Part shown: piece after piece, positions 1-4,599 of the stretch
Position numbering within the stretch: position 1 is the first letter of the stretch
Layout: each line of letters opens with the position of its first letter
DNA from: Flavipsychrobacter sp.
GTDB lineage: Bacteria > Bacteroidota > Bacteroidia > Chitinophagales > Chitinophagaceae
Assembly (NCBI GenBank): GCA_021156265.1
Contig: JAJNBR010000150.1
Location: forward strand, 1-6,996
Direction: 5' to 3'
DNA: 6,996 bases
Translations under genes and position numbers: made by a program
The notes under the pieces: generated by a model
The model's database searches: none
What the model was told of the DNA's origin: nothing
What the model saw: the letters and a program-made list of their open reading frames with translations, nothing else

Positions 1-1270
1 AGTTCTTCTGTACCACAAAATCAGGTATCGCATCCTTTTTACGAAGCGCACAGTTCTCCAGCGTTAAGTTGTATTTGTACTTATCCACCCTATCAAAAAA
101 AGCTTCATCTTCAAGCGACCCCCAAATGACACAGTTTCGAAGCACCGCATTCAGGTCGTCGGCTATGTATTGGTTATTACCTATGTCAAAATAGTTTAGA
201 ATGGCTACTGCAGGTTCCTTCAGGTGGTTGATTTTATCGCTGTTGTATACTACAAAATCGCAGTTATTTATCTCATAATCTCCACCCTGCACAATTGCCA
301 GCGCCTGGGCGCCGCAAGCAGTAATCAGGCAGTTTTCAGCTTTAAGCGAACCCTTAAAACTCAGGATGCCATAACCTATTGAATTTTCGATCCGGGAATG
401 GGTAATTGTCAACTGAAAACTATCTCCAATGAGTAAGTCTGGTTCCAGTTGTATCGCCGACGGTAAGCCCGCCCCGGTGTTGCTACCACAATTCTTTAGT
501 ACAGCATAATGTATTTCACTGTTGTAACTATAGCTAGTGAAATATATTCCTCCCCATTCCCCCGGGTACCCTTCATAGCCAAAATAATCCCGATCCAGAC
601 GATCTCCCTGGAAAACTACAGTGTCCGTTTTTGTGCCGAGCACTTTAAGGCTTGCATCTTTTAAAACATACAATCTTGAATCGCCATGCATGTAAACTCT
701 GCATCCTGCAGGTATTGTAAGCACCTGGCCTGTATCTACAGCGGCATTATGGATGATTACATAGGGCTTAGTATCGCTCCAGGTTTGCGTTTGCAGGTAG
801 CTATCCACAATGTAGTTCGCATCTTGCCCATAGGCCATTACCGGTATCGAAAAATCCTTCCCGTTCAATGTAGCAATAAGCCTATCCTCAATCACAAAAG
901 GATTGTTCTGGTTTCGTGGATCGATCTTAACTGTAGCAAAAACGTGAAAGCTGTCGTTCGGAGCCACTTCTATATTTGATGCTGAATTGCCGGGTGCTCC
1001 ATCTACGTTTAAATGAAAAAATGAAGTGTCGCCCTTTGCTAATCGAACAGAGCTAACGTTTATCTTCTGATTCTGCCTATTAATTATCCGGACATCAACT
1101 GTAAAGCTGCCCATTGAAGTAAAAACGGTATCAAAGGTCAGCGTGTCGACAGAAAATTCCAGGCTACCTCCGCTATTCAACAGTTTTTCTTTCCTGCACG
1201 ACGGCAAAAAGGAAATAGCGCTTATCAGCAAAATGAGTAGGAAAGAAGAGTGTATCGATCGCAAATTCAT
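1..1270 (-). CDS. Right-handed beta-helix lipoprotein (3' end outside window)
   Basis: Reading the minus strand from ATG at 1270 gives 423 uninterrupted codons to the left edge, so the 3' end lies outside the window. The N-terminus is a lipoprotein signal: a hydrophobic stretch at residues 9-22 (FLLILLISAISFL), then lipobox LPSC with the lipidated Cys at residue 25. Residues about 36-150 look like an all-beta, Ig-like domain (FSVDTLTFDTVF... IPVMAYGQD). From about residue 160 the pattern is that of a parallel beta-helix: LTIPAG at 185-189 followed by short strands, Gly-Glu-Trp-Gly-Gly-Ile at 237-242, and rungs with repeated Asn-Cys pairs (ENC, NNC, RNC, ENC at about 312-407). Such proteins are usually anchored in the outer membrane of Bacteroidota, often binding or cleaving polysaccharide, but no catalytic residues can be assigned here. 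The residues after Cys25 (RKEK) only partly resemble the surface-export signal described for Bacteroidota lipoproteins. Its substrate is unknown. It is divergent from the DUF62 gene. Confidence 0.9.
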   Translation of the reverse strand, partial: MNLRSIHSSFLLILLISAISFLPSCRKEKLLNSGGSLEFSVDTLTFDTVFTSMGSFTVDVRIINRQNQKINVSSVRLAKGDTSFFHLNVDGAPGNSASNIEVAPNDSFHVFATVKIDPRNQNNPFVIEDRLIATLNGKDFSIPVMAYGQDANYIVDSYLQTQTWSDTKPYVIIHNAAVDTGQVLTIPAGCRVYMHGDSRLYVLKDASLKVLGTKTDTVVFQGDRLDRDYFGYEGYPGEWGGIYFTSYSYNSEIHYAVLKNCGSNTGAGLPSAIQLEPDLLIGDSFQLTITHSRIENSIGYGILSFKGSLKAENCLITACGAQALAIVQGGDYEINNCDFVVYNSDKINHLKEPAVAILNYFDIGNNQYIADDLNAVLRNCVIWGSLEDEAFFDRVDKYKYNLTLENCALRKKDAIPDFVVQKN

Positions 1271-1290
1271 TAGTTGTAAAGTTAACGGAA

Positions 1291-1319
1291 CGTATATAAT
1301 AACGCATATAGCAGCCAAA
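1291..1319 (-). promoter_or_regulatory. Possible promoter of the beta-helix lipoprotein gene
   Basis: On the minus strand TTTG (1316-1319) is followed after 17 nt by TATATACG (1291-1298), a partial match to the Bacteroidota -7 element TAnnTTTG. The predicted start would be near 1284, giving a leader of about 14 nt before the ATG at 1270. The -7 box fits only in part, so this is a weak call resting on position and spacing. Confidence 0.4.
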
Positions 1320-1353
1320 TATTTTCACTGAAGCGAATATTTATACCCGACAC

Positions 1354-1384
1354 TTTGCATTACGCATATCTGCCTCTATTTTTG
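1354..1384 (+). promoter_or_regulatory. Bacteroidota-type promoter for the DUF62-ABM operon
   Basis: TTTG at 1354-1357 and TATTTTTG at 1377-1384 are separated by 19 nt. Both match the -33 (TTTG) and -7 (TAnnTTTG) consensus of Bacteroidota housekeeping promoters, and the spacing is typical. The expected transcription start is about 4-7 nt after the -7 box, at roughly 1388-1391, immediately before the ATG at 1392. The mRNA would therefore have almost no 5' leader. Confidence 0.75.
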
Positions 1385-1391
1385 TTGCTCA

Positions 1392-2183
1392 ATGGCAATA
1401 GTGAGCCTCCTTTCTGATTTTGGCCTGCAGGATGCATCTGTTGCATCCATTAAAGCCATTCTGGCTCGTATTCCAGGCGTAAATGTCATAGATATTTCAC
1501 ACCTTCTTGAACCTTTTTACCTGCAGCAGGCTGCTTACCTGCTGTCCTCGAGTTATAGTCATTTTCCGGAACGCACCTGCCACCTTATATTTTTTGATAC
1601 GTTTTACGAAGCGGTGCCTACGCTTGTATTATTAGAAAAAAACAACCACTATTTCCTGGCTCCTGACAATGGTATCCTGCCGCTGGCCTTTGGTCGCGAG
1701 CCGGGGATCGTATGGAAATGCTTTGAACTTGATGCCTCTAAGAACTTTAAAGATTGGGTGGTGGCTGCTTCAGAAACAGTTCAGAAATTGCAAATAAGCC
1801 CACCTGCAGATATCGGTCTTGCGAACCATGAATTAAAGAATAGCCCCCAGCCTATACTACCGAAGATCGATGGCAATACGGTTGAATGTCATGTGATCCA
1901 CATTGACCGGTTTGAGAACGTAGTGCTGAATATTACCGAGGATCAATTTTTGAAAATAAGCCGTAACAGGCCTTTCCGCATCCAGTTTATGAGAGATGAT
2001 GAGATCTCGAAAATAGAAACACGCTATAACGCCGTCCGAGAGGGAGAAAAGCTATGCCGGTTTAATTCTGCCGGATACCTCGAAATAGCGATAAACAGAG
2101 GTAATGCGGCTAGTTTACTGGGGCTGAAACTTTCGCGCGAACAGCATGTTATGTACAATACCATTAAAATCGTGTTTGAATGA
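1392..2183 (+). CDS. Divergent SAM hydroxide adenosyltransferase-like protein (DUF62)
   Basis: The 263-residue product belongs to the family of S-adenosyl-L-methionine hydroxide adenosyltransferases (DUF62) and related chlorinases and fluorinases, which split SAM into adenosine (or a halogenated form) and methionine in the cytoplasm. Family marks seen: LLSDFG at 6-11 with Asp9 and Asp14 in the SAM-binding start; VIDISH at 32-37; APDNG at 90-94; and, in the C-terminal domain, HIDRFENVVLNI at 170-181 (normally DRFGN), FNSAGYLEIA at 224-233 and GNAASLLGL at 237-245. Length is normal for the family. The hydrolase form uses an Asp-Arg-His triad. Here Asp69 is kept in FFDTF, but the usual DPGVG...R segment and the FHGRD segment are not recognisable (FDTFYEAV at 68-75, NFKDWVVAAS at 118-127), so Arg and His appear to be missing. 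Activity is therefore uncertain. The start is fixed by the family's N-terminal motif. The stop overlaps the next start by 4 nt (ATGA). Confidence 0.9.
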   Translation: MAIVSLLSDFGLQDASVASIKAILARIPGVNVIDISHLLEPFYLQQAAYLLSSSYSHFPERTCHLIFFDTFYEAVPTLVLLEKNNHYFLAPDNGILPLAFGREPGIVWKCFELDASKNFKDWVVAASETVQKLQISPPADIGLANHELKNSPQPILPKIDGNTVECHVIHIDRFENVVLNITEDQFLKISRNRPFRIQFMRDDEISKIETRYNAVREGEKLCRFNSAGYLEIAINRGNAASLLGLKLSREQHVMYNTIKIVFE

Positions 2184-2476
2184 TCGTACGAATAGTACAA
2201 ATGACTTTCCAACCGGAGACTGTCCCGGCGTTCCTGGAATTGTTTGAAGAACGGAAAACGATGATCCGAAACTTTGAGGGCTGTAAGCACCTGGAGCTTT
2301 GGCAAGATGCGCATGCCGATAATGTTTTCTTCACTTACAGCATTTGGGAAAGCGAACAGTATTTAAATCACTACCGTTTTTCCGGGTTATTCAAAGATAC
2401 ATGGGCTAAAACCAAAGCACTGTTTTTAGAGAAACCCCAGGCGTGGAGTGTAAACCAGCGTGTGGTGTTACAATAA
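2180..2476 (+). CDS. ABM-domain (antibiotic biosynthesis monooxygenase-fold) small protein
   Basis: The 98-residue protein has the dimeric ferredoxin-like fold pattern of the ABM superfamily: N-terminal strand IVRIVQMTFQ, helix 14-30 (TVPAFLELFEERKTMIR), a strand GCKHLELWQD with His37, then FFTYSIWESEQYLNHYRFS at 50-68 with the typical Trp-Glu-Ser and a helix holding the hxxHxxS pattern. Members include quinone-forming monooxygenases, haem-degrading enzymes and stress proteins of unknown substrate; nothing here decides among them. The length is about one domain. Its ATG overlaps the DUF62 stop in ATGA, which suggests translational coupling and a shared transcript. No Shine-Dalgarno is visible. 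Its stop codon at 2474-2476 lies in the A-tract that forms the U-tract of the opposing terminator. Confidence 0.88.
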   Translation: MIVRIVQMTFQPETVPAFLELFEERKTMIRNFEGCKHLELWQDAHADNVFFTYSIWESEQYLNHYRFSGLFKDTWAKTKALFLEKPQAWSVNQRVVLQ

Positions 2477-2498
2477 AAAAAGGTTGACCGAATCAACC
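2475..2498 (-). terminator. Rho-independent terminator of the greA-HIT operon
   Basis: On the minus strand, directly after the HIT stop codon, GGTTGA (2493-2498 in reverse) pairs with TCAACC (2482-2487 in reverse) around a 5-nt loop TTCGG, then seven T residues follow (A-tract at 2475-2481 on plus). The 6-bp stem with T-run is a standard intrinsic terminator. On the plus strand the stem is not followed by a T-run, so it probably serves mainly the minus-strand operon. Confidence 0.85.
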
Positions 2499-2499
2499 C

Positions 2500-2892
2500 C
2501 TATAGATTTTGCAATATTTTTCGTTGAACATCCTGCAACTCTTGTTCACTCAGCTTCAGCTTAGGCTTTGTAAAATTAAGATCACCCGATGAATTGATAG
2601 GCACGAGGTGCATATGCGCGTGCGGCACTTCCAACCCAATAACGGAAATTCCGCACCTGTCGCACGGAAATGCTTTTTCTATAGCCCTGGCAATCGGTTT
2701 CGCAAACAACAGCCACTCCCGGAGGAGGTCATCCTCTACATCAAAGAACTTATCAGTTTCCTGTTTAGGCACTATAAGTACATGGCCCTCTGCCAATGGA
2801 AAAATATCAAGAAAGGCAAAAAAATTCTCGTTCTCCGCAATTTTATAGGAGGGAATCTCACCTTTAATGATCCTGGTAAATATACTCGCCAT
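2500..2892 (-). CDS. HIT-family nucleotide-binding protein
   Basis: The 130-residue protein is a histidine triad (HIT) family member, a small cytoplasmic nucleotide hydrolase or transferase acting on phosphoramidates or dinucleoside polyphosphates. It begins MASIFTRIIKGEIPSYKIAENE, typical for HIT proteins, followed by FAFLDIFPLAEGHVLIVPK at 25-43 with the conserved Pro-Leu-Ala-Glu-Gly-His, and ends in the triad His91-Ala-His93-Met-His95, of which the middle His is the usual nucleophile. The segment before it, GISVIGLEVPHAHMH, lacks the NxGxxxGQ motif of many Hint proteins and matches the form seen in Bacteroidota. A Cys-xx-Cys (77, 80) is present with unknown meaning. The start ATG shares one base with the greA stop (TGATG), so translation is likely coupled. 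The adjacency to greA is common in this phylum; a functional link is inferred, not shown. Confidence 0.94.
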   Translation of the reverse strand: MASIFTRIIKGEIPSYKIAENENFFAFLDIFPLAEGHVLIVPKQETDKFFDVEDDLLREWLLFAKPIARAIEKAFPCDRCGISVIGLEVPHAHMHLVPINSSGDLNFTKPKLKLSEQELQDVQRKILQNL

Positions 2893-3365
2893 CAGATCGA
2901 GATGTTTTCGATCTTAAACTTCAAAACGCCACCCGGAGCTGTAACTTCAGCAACGTCTCCCACTTTCTTTCCCAAAAGACCTTTGCCAATCGGTGAAGTA
3001 ACAGATATTTTACCCACTTTAAGGTCGGCTTCCTGCTCTGATACTATCTGGTACTCAAAAATTTTCTTATTGCCAAGGTTGGTCACCTTTACCTTACTCA
3101 ATATAGATACTTTGCTTATGTCAACATCTTTTGCGTCAATCACACGAGACGTGGCTATCGCCGATTCCAACTGTGCGATCTTAGCCTCATGATAACCCTG
3201 AGCTTCCTTAGCCGCATCATATTCTGCATTCTCTTTCAAATCGCCTTTCTCGCGAGCTTCGGCAATCTGCCTGGCTATTTCTGCCCTTCCAGCTGTTTTC
3301 AACTGGCTGAGCTCGTCTCTCATTTGATCTAATGTTTCTTTCGTTACGTAGTTAACTCCCGACAT
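2892..3365 (-). CDS. greA: Transcription elongation factor GreA
   Basis: The 157-residue product matches the length of GreA (158 in E. coli). It enters the secondary channel of RNA polymerase and stimulates cleavage of backtracked RNA. Residues 1-76 form the antiparallel coiled coil; its tip contains GDLKENAEYDAAKEAQ at 41-56, with Asp42 and Glu45 equivalent to the acidic tip residues (Asp41, Glu44) that act on the active-site magnesium. Residues about 78-157 are the FKBP-like C-terminal domain, with the family marks SPIGKGLLGKKVGD and a hydrophobic end (GGVLKFKIENISI). An in-frame ATG at 3419 would add 18 residues, but it lies inside the terminator hairpin (3391-3433), and the family starts with a short MxxxYVTKE, so the ATG at 3365 was chosen. 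The stop overlaps the HIT start by one base. Confidence 0.97.
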   Translation of the reverse strand: MSGVNYVTKETLDQMRDELSQLKTAGRAEIARQIAEAREKGDLKENAEYDAAKEAQGYHEAKIAQLESAIATSRVIDAKDVDISKVSILSKVKVTNLGNKKIFEYQIVSEQEADLKVGKISVTSPIGKGLLGKKVGDVAEVTAPGGVLKFKIENISI

Positions 3366-3390
3366 ATTTTTCACGTTTGATTTGGTATAC

Positions 3391-3433
3391 GAAAAAAATA
3401 CAACGCTTCTGATCGACACAGAAGCGTTGTATT
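3391..3433 (-). terminator. Strong intrinsic terminator after the PorV-like gene, upstream of greA
   Basis: Two 15-nt arms, AATACAACGCTTCTG (3397-3411) and its exact complement (3419-3433), flank a 7-nt loop. On the minus strand the stem is followed by seven T residues (A-run at 3392-3398 on plus, two of which also belong to the stem base). This is a near-ideal terminator for the barrel gene, whose stop is 26 nt upstream. Only about 25 nt separate its T-run from the greA ATG. Confidence 0.93.
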
Positions 3434-3435
3434 AC

Positions 3436-3443
3436 CAAAAATA
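3436..3443 (-). promoter_or_regulatory. Candidate -7 box for greA
   Basis: On the minus strand TATTTTTG matches the TAnnTTTG element exactly. No good TTTG lies at the usual distance upstream (only TTTATG at about 23 nt), so the -33 part is poor. If used, transcription would begin around 3430, at the base of the terminator hairpin, and greA mRNA would start with that hairpin. Low confidence because AT-rich intergenic DNA gives chance matches. Confidence 0.3.
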
Positions 3444-3458
3444 AGAAATTTTCTCAGC

Positions 3459-4538
3459 CTAGCGCATAAACCTCAAAGAAAAGGTATGCACGCCGTTAGC
3501 GGGCGTATGTGTCGGCCTAAAAGAATAGTCAAGACCAAGTTTAGGACCTTTTTCGCCTATCCTGTGCTGTACTGTGGCACCCGCACTATATCCGCTATAG
3601 AAGGTACCGGTAGACCTGTTGGTTATGTCATTTTCGTAGCGATAACCACCACGCAGCATGAAGATTTCACGAAACGCATACTCAAAGCCACCACCAATGT
3701 AGTCACTATTAAACGAGTTAGACGTAAAGTTAGCCATAGCAGTCAGCCTGTGCTTAGGTCCGCTTTCCGGATCTTTCAGGCGGTTCTCATCCAGGTAAAA
3801 ATCATAAGCAACGCCAAAGTTCAGATAAGTTGGCATAGCAAATTTCTCAGACGGAGTTTCACGGTTAAGCGTGTATATTTCGCTTTCCGGAGCCTCACTT
3901 TCAACAGCGAAACCGCTACCGGTAAACTTCATATTCGTACCGAGGTTGCGCAGGGTAATACCGAAGTGGAAATTATCCCTTTGACCGGTAACATATTGAA
4001 TGCCGGCTTCGAATGCAGCACCGCTGGCTTTCACGTTAGATATCTGCTCCGATACGAATGTACCGGCGATACCCGCATGTATCTTTTCAGAAAAAGATTT
4101 CGCAAAGCCAAGCGAGATATTAAAAAACTGCGGAGTAAAGGTACCGATCTGGCCCTCCGGGTTGTTGAAATCAGTAATTGGAATGTCACCAAAGCTAACA
4201 GACATTACGTTAACGCCGATCACGCCAAAATCTCCGAGCTTCTGGCCAAGGCCGAGGTTGTTAACCCCCACACCACTACCACTCAGGTAGCGAGAGTAGG
4301 CAACACCAACTTCAGTTTTCTCAACGAACGCAAGGCCGGCGATATTGGTCTTAAAACCCTCTATCCCCTTTACCTGGGCTGTATTTAACCCAAAAACACC
4401 AGTACTCTGGCCCCAGGGGTTGATAAGCAGCTCAGTTGCTCCAGCCTGCCCAACACGATCTTTATTGCCCGCAACCGCTTGCAATGAAGCACCCATAACA
4501 CACATTGCTATTGCCGATCCTGTAAGTAATTTTCTCAT
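3459..4538 (-). CDS. PorV/PorQ-family outer-membrane beta-barrel protein
   Basis: The 359-residue product starts with a Sec signal peptide (basic MRK, hydrophobic core, likely cleavage after Ala21-Val-Ala23). The mature N-terminus carries the PorV/PorQ family pattern RVGQAGATELLINPWG at 28-43, then GLAF and repeated amphipathic strands alternating with Gly-rich turns, ending in a terminal strand VHTFSLRFMR, as expected of a FadL-like outer-membrane barrel. PorV shuttles T9SS substrates from the translocon to the surface attachment complex; PorQ-type and other paralogues are common and often sit next to a large secreted protein. This one is 61 bp downstream of such a gene on the same strand, so it may act for that protein. 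It is not possible from sequence alone to say that it is the main PorV, hence no gene symbol. It is followed by a strong terminator. Confidence 0.92.
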   Translation of the reverse strand: MRKLLTGSAIAMCVMGASLQAVAGNKDRVGQAGATELLINPWGQSTGVFGLNTAQVKGIEGFKTNIAGLAFVEKTEVGVAYSRYLSGSGVGVNNLGLGQKLGDFGVIGVNVMSVSFGDIPITDFNNPEGQIGTFTPQFFNISLGFAKSFSEKIHAGIAGTFVSEQISNVKASGAAFEAGIQYVTGQRDNFHFGITLRNLGTNMKFTGSGFAVESEAPESEIYTLNRETPSEKFAMPTYLNFGVAYDFYLDENRLKDPESGPKHRLTAMANFTSNSFNSDYIGGGFEYAFREIFMLRGGYRYENDITNRSTGTFYSGYSAGATVQHRIGEKGPKLGLDYSFRPTHTPANGVHTFSLRFMR

Positions 4539-4566
4539 AATTATACGTATGATAATGTTTTATTAG

Positions 4567-4588
4567 TGGGCCGGCCGTAGCCGGCCCA
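4567..4588 (-). other. GC-rich hairpin with UACG tetraloop between cargo and barrel genes
   Basis: TGGGCCGGC and GCCGGCCCA pair perfectly (9 bp, 4567-4575 with 4580-4588). On the minus-strand RNA the loop reads UACG closed by C-G, a UNCG-type tetraloop known for high stability. It lies 11 nt after the stop of the large secreted protein gene and about 28 nt before the PorV-like start. What follows is CTAATAAAAC, not a U-run, so this is a poor intrinsic terminator. An mRNA-stabilising or partial terminating role is inferred. Confidence 0.75.
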
Positions 4589-4599
4589 TTTATTCAATA

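Noticed and set aside
686..979. 97-codon plus-strand frame in the left region
   Set aside because: Antisense to the open lipoprotein frame, with no protein features.
2608..3192. 194-codon plus-strand frame across HIT and greA
   Set aside because: Spans two well-recognised minus-strand genes and shows no family resemblance.
2892..3419. Longer greA start at 3419
   Set aside because: The extra 18 codons lie in the terminator hairpin and T-run and are not found in GreA proteins; the ATG at 3365 fits the family.
3486..4388. 300-codon open frame on the plus strand opposite the PorV-like gene
   Set aside because: It mirrors the codons of a clear beta-barrel gene on the other strand, has no domain pattern, and its product is rich in Arg, Thr and Val as expected of an antisense frame.
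4539..4560. Short palindrome ATACGTAT just before the PorV-like start, as a possible operator
   Set aside because: An 8-bp AT-rich palindrome with imperfect flanks occurs easily by chance, and no regulator or second copy is present.
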